Shown in pieces: positions 24,395 to 32,822 of a stretch of DNA of 64,000 nucleotides. This DNA is from Azospirillum baldaniorum. GTDB lineage: Bacteria > Pseudomonadota > Alphaproteobacteria > Azospirillales > Azospirillaceae. The stretch covers positions 682,001-746,000 of the forward strand of contig NZ_CP022255.1 in the NCBI RefSeq assembly GCF_003119195.2, in the 5' to 3' direction. Below the pieces are notes generated by a model that saw only the letters and a list, made by a program, of their open reading frames with translations, searched no databases and was not told the DNA's origin. Within the stretch, counting starts at the first letter, position 1. Each line of letters begins with the position of its first letter. The translations under genes were made by a program, and so were the position numbers.

Positions 24395-25497
24395 GGCGGG
24401 CTCCAGGCGTCGAAGAAGGTCCGGGTGGCGGCGCGCAGCGTGTCGGCGGTGGAGCGGGCGCGCACCACCTCCCAGCCCGGCCACCACAGGCGCGCGCCCG
24501 GCGGCAGGCCCGACGGCACCTCCGGGCACAGCGGCGGGTAGCGGTTGTCCGCGAGCAGGCGCCCGAGATCCGGCCCCTGCATATGCCGCACCAGCGGGTC
24601 CAGCCGCTCCCGATCCGCCGCCTTGACGGTCATCCACAGCGGGTAGGCCAGCGCCCCGTCCTCCGGCCAGACCAGTTCCGTCTCCGCGCGGTGGGGGCAG
24701 ATGCCGGCCAGCGACCAGGGCAGGACATAGACCCCCGCGGGGGAAGCGACGGTGCCGGCGACGCGCGGCATCTCGGCGCTGTGCGTCAGCGTCGCCGTGT
24801 TGGCGGCGATGCAGCGCAGGCCGGCGTCCCCGAACATCCGGTGCATCGCCAGCAGGAAGAAATGGTTGACGTGTGCGCCAAATGACCCGCCGGGCCGGCG
24901 CCAGCCGCCGAAGGCGAGTTGCCCCCGGTAGGCGAGGCCCAGCAGGTCGCTCCAGCGCCGCGGTACCGGGCGCCCCCTCAGCCGCCGCCTGTCGGCGAGG
25001 ATGACGAAGGGGGCCACCGCGAAGACGGCGATCCGCCCCTCCGGGTCGGGAAGGCCGCAGTCGGCGAAGGGGGCGGCCACCGGCCCCGGCTGTTCGATCC
25101 GGAACGCGCCGCCGGCCACATGCTCGCGATGGAAGCGCCGGTTGAACGTGTTGCCGTGATCGGCGGAGACCAGCATGGCTGGGAAGTCCTCCAGGCGGCG
25201 GATGCGGCGCAGCCGGTCGAAGGGTGTGCGCCCGCCCTGTCCCATAGGGAAGCAGCCGGCGAGGATCCGCCCGGTCTCGCGGCGGTGACGGATCAGAACA
25301 TCCGCCAGACCGTCGCGGACGCGGTGGCGCAGCGGCACCGGCACGCCGCCCAGGAAGTCCAGCCCGCGGGGGGATGGCGCGTCTCCCGGCAGCACCTCCT
25401 CGATGGCGTCGATGGCTGCGGCCCAGTCGGCTTCCGGACAGCGCCCGAAAAGGCCTTCCAAGGCCAGTCCGTCCAGTGCCAGCCCGTCCATCGTCAT
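24385..25497 (-). CDS. Cytoplasmic binding-protein-like protein of the five-gene module
   Basis: 370 residues resembling type-2 periplasmic binding proteins of the ferric-iron/spermidine group (VPRRWSDLLGLAYRGQLAFG; NTATLTHSAEMPRVAGTVAS; WPEDGALAYPLWMTVKAADR), yet with no signal peptide or lipoprotein Cys. The N-terminus is an acidic helix region, not a leader. Possible metal ligands are the Cys/His in DCGLPD, NHFFLLAMH and ICPHRAE. A soluble binding protein next to an orphan ABC ATPase and a G3E-type GTPase suggests intracellular carriage of a metal or small molecule (inference). It overlaps the ATP-grasp gene by 4 bp. Confidence 0.72.
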   Translation of the reverse strand: MTMDGLALDGLALEGLFGRCPEADWAAAIDAIEEVLPGDAPSPRGLDFLGGVPVPLRHRVRDGLADVLIRHRRETGRILAGCFPMGQGGRTPFDRLRRIRRLEDFPAMLVSADHGNTFNRRFHREHVAGGAFRIEQPGPVAAPFADCGLPDPEGRIAVFAVAPFVILADRRRLRGRPVPRRWSDLLGLAYRGQLAFGGWRRPGGSFGAHVNHFFLLAMHRMFGDAGLRCIAANTATLTHSAEMPRVAGTVASPAGVYVLPWSLAGICPHRAETELVWPEDGALAYPLWMTVKAADRERLDPLVRHMQGPDLGRLLADNRYPPLCPEVPSGLPPGARLWWPGWEVVRARSTADTLRAATRTFFDAWSPPCA

Positions 25498-26352
25498 GCC
25501 TCCGCCCGGCGCTGACGGCGCAGGCTGTGCTCCACCACATGGCCGAGCACGTCGGCTTGGCTGGCGCCCCATTGCGCGGCGGCCAGTCCGATGGCACCGC
25601 TGCGCCCGATGTGACAGCACAGGTTGAACTCCAGGAAGACGCGCCGCCCGCTGGCCGGGTCGTAGCGGTAGTCCATGCGCAGATAATCCATCGGGCCGGC
25701 GGTCTCCCACAGCCGGGCGGCGCCGTGGCGGAAGCCCGCCTCCACTTCGGGCCCCGGCGCGAACATCTCGTAGCCCAGCGGGTCGTCGCGCTTGAGATCC
25801 TCGGTGATGATGCCGCCGGGCTTGTTGGAGACCGGCAGCACGAGCCCGAGCAGGATGGGCGGCGCGGCGCCGAGGATCGGCACGGTGACGTCGATGCCGG
25901 GAGCGTATTGCTCGACCAGCACGCACATGCCGCGCCGGAACAGATGTTCGGCGATGCGGCACGCTCCGGCCCAGTCCTCTTGCACGGACTCGGCGCTCAC
26001 CCCGTCGGAGGCGGCGCCGAAGCGGTTCTTCACGAAGTAGGGGCCGCGGAAGGCGGGCGGAAAGGCCAGCGCGGCGCGGTCGGCGTAGACCGCCCCCTCC
26101 GCCACCGGGATGCCCATGGCCTTGGCGGCCAGCTTCGCGAACCACTTGTCTTCGGCCAGAGCCCGCGTGTTGGCCGGTGCCCCGACGCAGGGCAGGCCGA
26201 CGAGACCGCACAGCGAGGGGACGAGGATTTCCGGGTTGTCGATCGGGAAGCGGTTGTAGAGGGAAAAAACAAGGTCCGTCCTGCCGCCCGCCGTCAGCAC
26301 GGCCCGGCAATCGCTGGCGGTGGTCACGGTGTAGCCGAGCGCGGTCCTGGGC
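25494..26352 (-). pseudogene. ATP-grasp ligase (D-Ala-D-Ala-ligase-like), 5' end lost
   Basis: About 285 residues of an ATP-grasp enzyme remain: a pre-ATP domain piece (GYTVTTASDCRAVL; VFSLYNRFPIDNPEI), the ligase core (LAEDKWFAKLAAKAMGIPVA; FVKNRFGAASDGVS; CVLVEQYAPGID) and the Mg-site FLEFNLCCHIG. The frame runs upstream to 26636 but that part is an out-of-frame IS6 transposase tail, so roughly 30-40 native residues and the promoter are missing. Whether the open frame is still translated is unclear. It was the first gene of the module. Related enzymes join a carboxylate to an amine with ATP. Confidence 0.7.
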
Positions 26353-26535
26353 CGGCATGTCGTTGGCGGGAACGGCGGCGACCTGCCCCTTGCCCACCAT
26401 GGACAAGATCTCATAGCCGGCGATTGTCCGCCGCGCTGTGTGGAAGCTCCCGGACCCGAGCCCCGGCCGGACCAGCCGCTTGATCCGCCGGTGATCCTGT
26501 TCAACGATATTGTTAAGGCACTTGACTTTGGCTGG
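26350..26535 (-). mobile_element. C-terminal remnant of an IS6-family transposase
   Basis: Minus-strand translation gives VKCLNNIVEQDHRRIKRLVR, then GLGSGSFHTARRTIAGYEIL, then MVGKGQVAAVPANDMPAQ, the unmistakable C-terminal part of IS6-family DDE transposases. The frame has stops just upstream (near 26550), and its last few residues and the terminal repeat are missing at the junction with the ATP-grasp gene. This looks like an old insertion eroded by deletion. Confidence 0.8.
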
Positions 26536-26610
26536 CCCATGGCGCGGCGTCCTTCAGTGGCGCCTTCCTCAAACCGCTCGGGCCAGCCAAAATTCTGTCT
26601 ATACTCAGCG

Positions 26611-26740
26611 GCAATCCGCTTTAAAGCGGATTGCAATCCGCTTTGGACCGCGCCGGCGGTCCCGGTCGCACATGCGACCGGAGCCCGCCGGCGAATGAGG
26701 CGATATGAGTCTAAAGCGAACGGAAGTTCGCTTTAGACTC
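26611..26740. repeat. Three consecutive hairpins next to the IS6 remnant
   Basis: (a) 26611-26634 is a perfect 24-bp palindrome built on AATCCGCTTTAAAGCGGATT, with a further half copy starting at 26633. (b) 26651-26693 pairs CGCCGGCGG with its complement and contains CGGTCGCA/TGCGACCG. (c) 26707-26740 has a 15-bp perfect stem (GAGTCTAAAGCGAAC) around the loop GGAA. The cluster may be a dispersed intergenic repeat, a terminator or a recombination scar. Confidence 0.7.
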
Positions 26741-26924
26741 GGTGCTCCCGCTGATTTCGTTCATCTGTTGACCTGTATGAGCCTCCTTTCGGCGCCAATG
26801 TGTTGGATTGTTGCAAAGATGCTTGTGCCATCATTCGATATGCTTCGACAGTGTTGATGTCCGTGGTTATGATTGCGCTTCCTTCAGCGTCGGATATTGC
26901 CAAGCAGTCTTCAAATGTTAGCAT
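26733..26924 (-). CDS. Small hypothetical protein downstream of hbd
   Basis: 63 residues from the ATG at 26924, which has GAAGGAC seven bases upstream; a GTG start at 26963 is an alternative. The sequence (MLTFEDCLAISDAEGSAIIT) is soluble and unrecognised. Base composition is clearly lower in GC than the neighbours. Its stop lies inside hairpin (c), so the 3' end may have been altered by a rearrangement. Existence as a protein is uncertain. Confidence 0.4.
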   Translation of the reverse strand: MLTFEDCLAISDAEGSAIITTDINTVEAYRMMAQASLQQSNTLAPKGGSYRSTDERNQREHRV

Positions 26925-26968
26925 TTTTCGTCCTTCTAAAAAGAATGTGAAAGTGTTTTGCACATTTG

Positions 26969-27847
26969 TCAGCGGGTCGGGACCGGCGGGTTCTTGGAGT
27001 AGTCGTAGAAGCCGCGTCCGACCTTGCGTCCGACCCAGCCGGCCTCGACATACTTCACCAGCAGCGGGCAGGGGCGGTACTTGCTGTCGGCCAGACCCTC
27101 GTAGAGGACCTGCATGACCGCCAGACAGGTGTCCAGGCCGATGAAGTCCGCCAGCTCCAGCGGGCCCATCGGGTGGTTGGCCCCCAGCTTCAGCGCCGTG
27201 TCGATGGCCTGGACGCCGCCCACCCCCTCATAGAGGGTGTAGACCGCCTCGTTGATCATCGGCAGCAGGATGCGGTTGACGATGAAGGCCGGAAAGTCCT
27301 CGGCCACCGCCGCGGTCTTGCCGATGTTCGCCGTCAGCTCGGCGATCGCGCTGAAGGTCGCCTCGTCGGTCGCGATGCCGCGGATCAGCTCGACGAGCTG
27401 CATCACCGGCACCGGGTTCATGAAATGCATGCCCATGAACTTGGACGGGCGGTCCGTCGAGGCGGCGAGCCGGGTGATCGAGATCGACGAGGTGTTCGTC
27501 GCGATCAGCGCCTCGGGCTTCAGGTTGGGGACCAGCTTCTTGAAGATCTCGCGCTTGAGCGCTTCGTTCTCCGTCGCGGCCTCGACCACGAGATCGGCGT
27601 CATGGAACACGGACAGGTCGGACCCGGTGGAGATGCGGGCGATCGCCGCCGTCTTGTCGGCCTCCGTCAGCTTCCCCTTCTGAACCTGACGGTCCATGTT
27701 CTTGGAGATGGCGGCCACCGACTTCTGCAGAATCTCCGGGCTGATGTCGGAGATGACGACCTCGTACCCCGCCTGCGCGCAGACGTGGGCGATGCCGCTG
27801 CCCATCTGGCCGGCACCGATGATGCCAATCTTCTTGATCGTGGACAT
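26969..27847 (-). CDS. hbd: 3-hydroxybutyryl-CoA dehydrogenase
   Basis: 292 residues with the N-terminal Rossmann motif KIGIIGAGQMGSGIAHVCAQ, catalytic region ATNTSSISITRLA and FMGMHFMNPVPVMQLVELIR (catalytic His), and the C-terminal dimerisation domain (RILLPMINEAVYTLYEGVGG; NHPMGPLELADFIGLDTCL). It oxidises (S)-3-hydroxyacyl-CoA with NAD(P), in beta-oxidation or PHB-related metabolism. It lies 54 bp downstream of the chimeric etf gene, the order seen for etfB-etfA-hbd in related bacteria. Length is normal, so the gene looks intact. Confidence 0.93.
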   Translation of the reverse strand: MSTIKKIGIIGAGQMGSGIAHVCAQAGYEVVISDISPEILQKSVAAISKNMDRQVQKGKLTEADKTAAIARISTGSDLSVFHDADLVVEAATENEALKREIFKKLVPNLKPEALIATNTSSISITRLAASTDRPSKFMGMHFMNPVPVMQLVELIRGIATDEATFSAIAELTANIGKTAAVAEDFPAFIVNRILLPMINEAVYTLYEGVGGVQAIDTALKLGANHPMGPLELADFIGLDTCLAVMQVLYEGLADSKYRPCPLLVKYVEAGWVGRKVGRGFYDYSKNPPVPTR

Positions 27848-27901
27848 ATGAGCTTTCCCGCTTGTCTTTGGGCCGCTGGTCTTCCGAGGAGGATTGGCCG
27901 G

Positions 27902-28645
27902 TTACGCCTTGTCCAGCGCGGCCGTCAGCTCCGGCACCGCCTTGAACAGGTCGGCGACGAGGCCGTAGTCGGCGACCTGGAAGATCGGCGCCTCCTCGTC
28001 CTTGTTGATCGCGACGATGACCTTGCTGTCCTTCATGCCGGCGAGGTGCTGGATGGCACCGGAGATGCCGACGGCGATGTACAGCTCGGGCGCCACGATC
28101 TTGCCGGTCTGGCCGACCTGGTAGTCGTTGGGCACGAAGCCGGCGTCCACCGCCGCGCGGCTGGCGCCGACCGCCGCCCCCAGCTTGTCGGCCAGTGCCT
28201 CCAGCAGCTTGAAGTTCTCGCCCGACTGCATGCCGCGGCCGCCCGACACGACGATCTTGGCCTGGGTCAGCTCCGGACGCTCCGACTTGGTCAGCTCCTG
28301 GCCGACGAACCTGGCCGAACCGGCGTCGCCCGTCCCGGCGATGCTCTCGACCGTCGCCGAGCCGCCCGTGGCGGCGGCCGCCTCGAAGGCGGTGGTGCGC
28401 ACCGTGACGACCTTGATCGGGTCGGCGGACTTCACCGTGGCGATGGCGTTGCCGGCGTAGATCGGCCGCTCGAAGGTGTCGGCGGAGACCACCCCGGTGA
28501 TGTCGGAGATCGCCGCGACGTCGAGCAGCGCGGCGACGCGCGGCAGCATCTTCACGTTGGCGGTCTCAACGCCGGAACCGTCCGCCTTGACGCGGATCTT
28601 GACGTTGTAATCGACCACCCGCTTGACCGGGACGAGGACCTTCAT
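27902..28645 (-). CDS. Chimeric electron-transfer flavoprotein: EtfB N-terminus joined to EtfA C-terminus
   Basis: 247 residues in one open frame. Residues 1-33 (MKVLVPVKRVVDYNVKIRVK to about ANVKM) are the start of EtfB. From about residue 34 (LPRVAALLDVAAISDITGVV, then SADTFERPIYAGNAIATVKS) the protein is EtfA through to its end, including the FAD-binding region (VSGGRGMQSGENFKLLEALA; GQTGKIVAPELYIAVGISGA; INKDEEAPIFQVADYGLVAD). An in-frame deletion from early etfB into mid etfA explains it. The AMP/electron-bifurcating beta subunit is almost wholly lost, so normal ETF function is unlikely. The start overlaps the chemoreceptor stop (ATGA). Confidence 0.85.
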   Translation of the reverse strand: MKVLVPVKRVVDYNVKIRVKADGSGVETANVKMLPRVAALLDVAAISDITGVVSADTFERPIYAGNAIATVKSADPIKVVTVRTTAFEAAAATGGSATVESIAGTGDAGSARFVGQELTKSERPELTQAKIVVSGGRGMQSGENFKLLEALADKLGAAVGASRAAVDAGFVPNDYQVGQTGKIVAPELYIAVGISGAIQHLAGMKDSKVIVAINKDEEAPIFQVADYGLVADLFKAVPELTAALDKA

Positions 28646-30807
28646 GTCTGGGTTGCTTCTTCCGTGGTTCGAATGTCGGACAGGAAACGTTCGATTTCCG
28701 TGCGCAGGCTGGCGGCTTGCCGGGTAAGGTCGCCGGAGGCGCTCAACACATCCCCCGCCGCCGTCTTGGTGCTGTTGGCGGAGCGCGCCACGCCGTCGAT
28801 GATGGCGGTCACGGACTGAGTTGCCGTTGCCGCCTGACCGGCGTTGGCAGCGATCTCGGCAATCGCCGCACCCTGCTCCTCAACGGCGCCGGTCACGATG
28901 GCAGAGATTTGTCCCATCTCCTCAATCACCGAGACGATCTGGCCAATGGCAACGGCCGCCCCGTCGGTTACAGACTGCATGGTGTCGATCTGGGCGCCGA
29001 TCTCCTCGGTCGCTCTGGCCGTCTGAGCGGCCAGACTTTTGACCTCCGACGCCACGACGGCGAAGCCCTTGCCGGCCTCTCCGGCGCGGGCCGCCTCGAT
29101 GGTCGCGTTCAGGGCCAACAGGTTGGTCTGCGCCGCGATATCCTGGATGAGCTGCACCACGGCGCCGATGCGGCCGGAAGTTTCCACCAGCACCCGCATG
29201 GTATCGCCGGCTTGCCCGGAGGCGTCGATGGCAGCTTGGGTGATGCGGCTGGATTCCTCGTTGTGGCGACGGATGTTGCTGATGGAAGTGCGGAGTTGGT
29301 TGGCCGCCGAAGCCACGGTGCCGACACTCGCCGCCGTCTGCTCGGCCGCAGCGGCGACGCCGGTGGCCTCGTTCAGGGTGCGGTCGGCACCGTCGCTCAT
29401 GGTTTGGGCGGTCGCTTCCAATCCGTCTGCGGACGAGGCCACGGCGCGGACGATGCCTCCGACACGGGAATCAAAGCCTTGGGTAGCCTGCTCCAGCGCA
29501 CGTGTCCGCTTTTCGCGCTCAGCGCGCACCCGCTCCTGTTCTGCCTTCAGAACCTCGGTGCGCCCCAGTGCCTCCTGAAACACCTGCATGGCGCCAGCCA
29601 TCCGACCGATCTCATCACGGCGATCCCGGGCCGGAATTGTGATGGTGAGGTCTCCTTCGGCAAGGCGTTGCATGGCGTGGCTCATCGCGCTCAGCGACGT
29701 CGTGATGCCACGGGCAAAAAGGACGCCGCCCGCGCAGATGATGAGCAACAATAGGCAACCGGCGATCATCATCTGGTTGCGCATGGCGTAAACCGGCGCC
29801 AGCACCTCCGCCACTGAGGCTTCCGCCAGAACGGTCCAGGCCAGCCTGTCGTGCCGCAGCGGACGGGCCGCGGCCAGGGCGACCGCCGTGCCAAGCGCGT
29901 TCATCGTCTCAACCACGCGCGCGTTGCCATCATATCCGCCAGCTGGGCCCATGGTGATGGATCCGCCGACGTGGCGGGACAGGACGGGCAGGCCGTGAGC
30001 GAAGCGGGGTGTGCTGCGCAGAAGGCCATCGGCGCCGAGAAGGTAGGTGTCACCGGTCTCCCCCATGCCATCGGTCGCCCGCATGATGCGGTTCAGGCCG
30101 TTGGGCTCCAGCCGAAATGCGAGGAGGGCGAGCAATTGGGCGCTGCCGTCCGGCTGCGGCATGGTGATGGGACTAACGAGAAAGGCCGAGGGCGGCTCGT
30201 CGGGCGCGCCATAGACGGTGAAGTCAGCGATCTGCAGGGTGCCGGGGCGTGGATCGCTTCGGACGGCGGCCTGAAGGTTGGCCAGGGCGGGTGACGCGAC
30301 CGGCCGGGCAAAGTCGGCCCCCTTGGCAACGCTATAAATCACCATGCCCTCAGGACTCAGCAAAAGCACGTCGGCGAGACCCCGGCGCTGCATGAGATCC
30401 TGCATCCAGCCATGCAGCCGCAGGTGTGCGATGTCGTACATCGCGCCGGAATCCGCCTTTTCCAGCCTGTGGCGCTCGCCAGCCGGGTATGGGTTGTCGT
30501 CCACGTAGCGCTTGCGCAGGGAAGCGCCAGCGTCCCCGCGGTCGGCCTCGACGCGCCAGCCATTGCTCATCCCGACCGCCGCGTCACGCATGGACCGGGT
30601 GCTGGCGGTCAGCACGATGTCGCTTTCCAAATTCTCCAGATAGGCGCGCACGCTGGCTTCGCGCGCATCGGCCAACGCCACCAGCTTGTCCTGCGCCGTC
30701 TCCCGCAAGCGCCTGGACGCAGCATCATAGGCGAAACTGCCGAGCAGCACGGCAGCAAGCACCGCCGAGGTCACCAACGCGCCAGGGATTTTGTACGTCA
30801 AGAACAC
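28642..30807 (-). CDS. Methyl-accepting chemotaxis protein with large periplasmic sensor
   Basis: 721 residues from a GTG at 30807, chosen because GGAGG lies 7 nt upstream; the longer frame above has no ribosome site. Transmembrane helices are near residues 8-28 and 345-368. Between them is a ligand domain of about 310 residues, Cache-like (MYDIAHLRLHGWMQDLMQRR; DVLLLSPEGMVIYSVAKGAD). HAMP follows, then the signalling domain with AAQTNLLALNATIEAARAGE and GKGFAVVASEVKSLAAQTAR. It is 31 bp downstream of livM in the catabolic operon, suggesting taxis to that operon's substrate. Confidence 0.88.
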   Translation of the reverse strand: MFLTYKIPGALVTSAVLAAVLLGSFAYDAASRRLRETAQDKLVALADAREASVRAYLENLESDIVLTASTRSMRDAAVGMSNGWRVEADRGDAGASLRKRYVDDNPYPAGERHRLEKADSGAMYDIAHLRLHGWMQDLMQRRGLADVLLLSPEGMVIYSVAKGADFARPVASPALANLQAAVRSDPRPGTLQIADFTVYGAPDEPPSAFLVSPITMPQPDGSAQLLALLAFRLEPNGLNRIMRATDGMGETGDTYLLGADGLLRSTPRFAHGLPVLSRHVGGSITMGPAGGYDGNARVVETMNALGTAVALAAARPLRHDRLAWTVLAEASVAEVLAPVYAMRNQMMIAGCLLLLIICAGGVLFARGITTSLSAMSHAMQRLAEGDLTITIPARDRRDEIGRMAGAMQVFQEALGRTEVLKAEQERVRAEREKRTRALEQATQGFDSRVGGIVRAVASSADGLEATAQTMSDGADRTLNEATGVAAAAEQTAASVGTVASAANQLRTSISNIRRHNEESSRITQAAIDASGQAGDTMRVLVETSGRIGAVVQLIQDIAAQTNLLALNATIEAARAGEAGKGFAVVASEVKSLAAQTARATEEIGAQIDTMQSVTDGAAVAIGQIVSVIEEMGQISAIVTGAVEEQGAAIAEIAANAGQAATATQSVTAIIDGVARSANSTKTAAGDVLSASGDLTRQAASLRTEIERFLSDIRTTEEATQT

Positions 30808-30838
30808 GGCGATACCTCCGGTGCAGGGCGAGGAAGGA

Positions 30839-31861
30839 TCAGCGGCTGCGCCTGCCGATCCAGGCAAGGCACTCGCCGACGACGCCGCGTCGGAAGACCA
30901 GCACGCAGACCACGAAGATGGCGCCGATCACCACCGGAACCGGCATGCTGGTGGCCGCCAGATAGCTTTCCAGCGTGACGACGATGGCCGCCCCCACCAC
31001 CGGGCCAAGCAGCGTGCCCATGCCGCCGAGCAGCGTCATCAGCACCACCTCGCCGGACATCTGCCACGTCACATCGGTCAGCGAGGCGAGCTGGAAGACC
31101 AGCGCCTTGGTGCCGCCGGCCAGACCGGCGAGGCTCGCCGACAGCACGAAGGCCAGCAGCTTGTAGCGCTCCGTCCGGTAGCCCAGCGACACGGCGCGCG
31201 GCTCGTTCTCGCGGATCGCCTTCAGAACCTGGCCGAAGGGCGAATGCACCGCGCGCCAGACCACCGCGAAGCCGACCAGGAACACCGCCAGCACGAAGTA
31301 ATACATGGATAGCGAGTTGTTCAGGTCGATCACCCCGAACAGATGCCCGCGCGGCACCGCCTGGATGCCGTCCTCACCGCCGGTGAACTTGAGCTGCAGG
31401 GCCATGAAGAAGACCATTTGCGACAGCGCCAGCGTGATCATCGCGAAGTAGATGCCCTGCCGGCGGATCGCCAGCGCGCCGAAGGCGAGGCCGAGCAGGG
31501 CGGAGAAGCCCATGCCGAGCAGGATGCTGACCTCCGGCCCCAGCCCCCAGACCTTGGCGGAATGGGCGGTGATGTAGGCCGCCCCGCCGAAGAAGGCGGC
31601 GTGGCCGAAGCTCAGCAGCCCGGCGAAGCCGATCAGCAGGTTGAAGGCGCAGGCGAACAGCGCGAAGCACAGCACCTTCATCACGAAGACGGGGTACAGC
31701 ACGTAGGGTGCGGCCAGCGCGATCAGCAGGCCGATGCCGAGGATGATGGCGTTGCGGGTGCTGTCCTGCCCCGGACGGCGCAGCGCGATGGTCGTCGTCT
31801 GGGTGTCGGCCGTCTTGATGCCGGCCGTTTTGATGCTGGTCGTCTTGCTTTGGGTGGCCAT
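30839..31861 (-). CDS. livM: Branched-chain-type ABC transporter permease (LivM)
   Basis: 340 residues with about ten hydrophobic segments. LivM features are LLIGFAGLLSFGHAAFFGGA, PFGQVLKAIRENEPRAVSLG and a C-terminal WQMSGEVVLMTLLGGMGTLL. The first 25 residues are a soluble Thr/Lys/Ile-rich leader (KTAGIKTADTQTTTIALRR). It lies 3 bp downstream of livH. The substrate is unlikely to be only branched-chain amino acids, given the acyl-CoA genes in the operon. Confidence 0.9.
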   Translation of the reverse strand: MATQSKTTSIKTAGIKTADTQTTTIALRRPGQDSTRNAIILGIGLLIALAAPYVLYPVFVMKVLCFALFACAFNLLIGFAGLLSFGHAAFFGGAAYITAHSAKVWGLGPEVSILLGMGFSALLGLAFGALAIRRQGIYFAMITLALSQMVFFMALQLKFTGGEDGIQAVPRGHLFGVIDLNNSLSMYYFVLAVFLVGFAVVWRAVHSPFGQVLKAIRENEPRAVSLGYRTERYKLLAFVLSASLAGLAGGTKALVFQLASLTDVTWQMSGEVVLMTLLGGMGTLLGPVVGAAIVVTLESYLAATSMPVPVVIGAIFVVCVLVFRRGVVGECLAWIGRRSR

Positions 31862-31864
31862 GGC

Positions 31865-32752
31865 TCAGCGCTCCCGTCCGAAGAGGCCCGCGGGCTTGAT
31901 GAGAAGGACGATCGCCATCACGACGAACACCACGATGTTGGAGGCTTCCGGGTAGAAGACCTTGGTCAACCCTTCCAGCAGCCCCAGCCCCAGGCCGGTG
32001 ACGATGGCGCCGAGGATCGAGCCCATGCCGCCGATGACCACCACCGCGAAGACGACGATGATCAGGTTGGAGCCCATCAGGGGCGACACTTGGTAGATCG
32101 GTGCCGCGAGCACGCCGGCCAGCCCGGCCAGCGCGCCGCCGAAGCCGTAGGTGGCGGTGATCATCACCGGCACGTTGATGCCGAAGGCCTGGACCAGCAC
32201 GGGGTTCTCGGTGGCGGCGCGCAGGTAGGCGCCGAGCCGCGTCCGCTCGATGGCGAACCACGTCCCGAAGCAGACGATCAGCGAGGCGACGACGACCCAG
32301 CCGCGGTAGTTGGGCAGGAACATGAAGCCGAGGTTCTGGCCGCCCTTGAGCGCGTCCGGGATCGGATAGGGCTGGCCCGACACGCCGTAGAAGTGGCGGA
32401 AGGCGCCTTCCATGATCAGGGCGAGGCCGAAGGTCAGCAGCAGGCCGTAGAGATGGTCGAGCTTGTAGAGCCGCGACAGCATGGTCTTTTCCAGCACCAC
32501 GCCCAGCAGCCCGACGATCAGCGGCGACAGGCCCAACGCCCACCAGTAGCCGAGGCCGAGCTTGGTCAGCAGCAGCCACGCCACGAAGGCGCCGATCATG
32601 TAGAGCGCGCCGTGGGCGAAGTTGATGACGTTCAGCATGCCGAAGATGACCGCCAGCCCAAGGCTGAGCAGCGCGTAGAAGGACCCGTTGATGAGGCCGA
32701 GCAGAAGCTGGCCGAACAGGACCTGGGGCGGCACCCCCAGCAAGTCGAACAT
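31865..32752 (-). CDS. livH: Branched-chain-type ABC transporter permease (LivH)
   Basis: 295 residues, about eight membrane segments. Diagnostic stretches are LLLGLINGSFYALLSLGLAV, NVINFAHGALYMIGAFVAWL, RTRLGAYLRAATENPVLVQA and GMGSILGAIVTGLGLGLLEG. It forms the membrane channel with LivM. It starts about 70 bp downstream of livF, the only sizeable gap in the transporter block; no terminator is seen in the gap. Confidence 0.9.
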   Translation of the reverse strand: MFDLLGVPPQVLFGQLLLGLINGSFYALLSLGLAVIFGMLNVINFAHGALYMIGAFVAWLLLTKLGLGYWWALGLSPLIVGLLGVVLEKTMLSRLYKLDHLYGLLLTFGLALIMEGAFRHFYGVSGQPYPIPDALKGGQNLGFMFLPNYRGWVVVASLIVCFGTWFAIERTRLGAYLRAATENPVLVQAFGINVPVMITATYGFGGALAGLAGVLAAPIYQVSPLMGSNLIIVVFAVVVIGGMGSILGAIVTGLGLGLLEGLTKVFYPEASNIVVFVVMAIVLLIKPAGLFGRER

Positions 32753-32822
32753 GACCGTCCCTCCCTATGAATCGAGCGCTTGTTGGGTTTTGATTGTTGG
32801 ACGGCAGGTGGTTTCTGTGCCG

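Noticed and set aside
26609..26740. Simple rho-independent terminator for hbd
   Set aside because: The stems lack a U-tract in the right orientation and there are three of them, so a plain terminator does not explain the structure.
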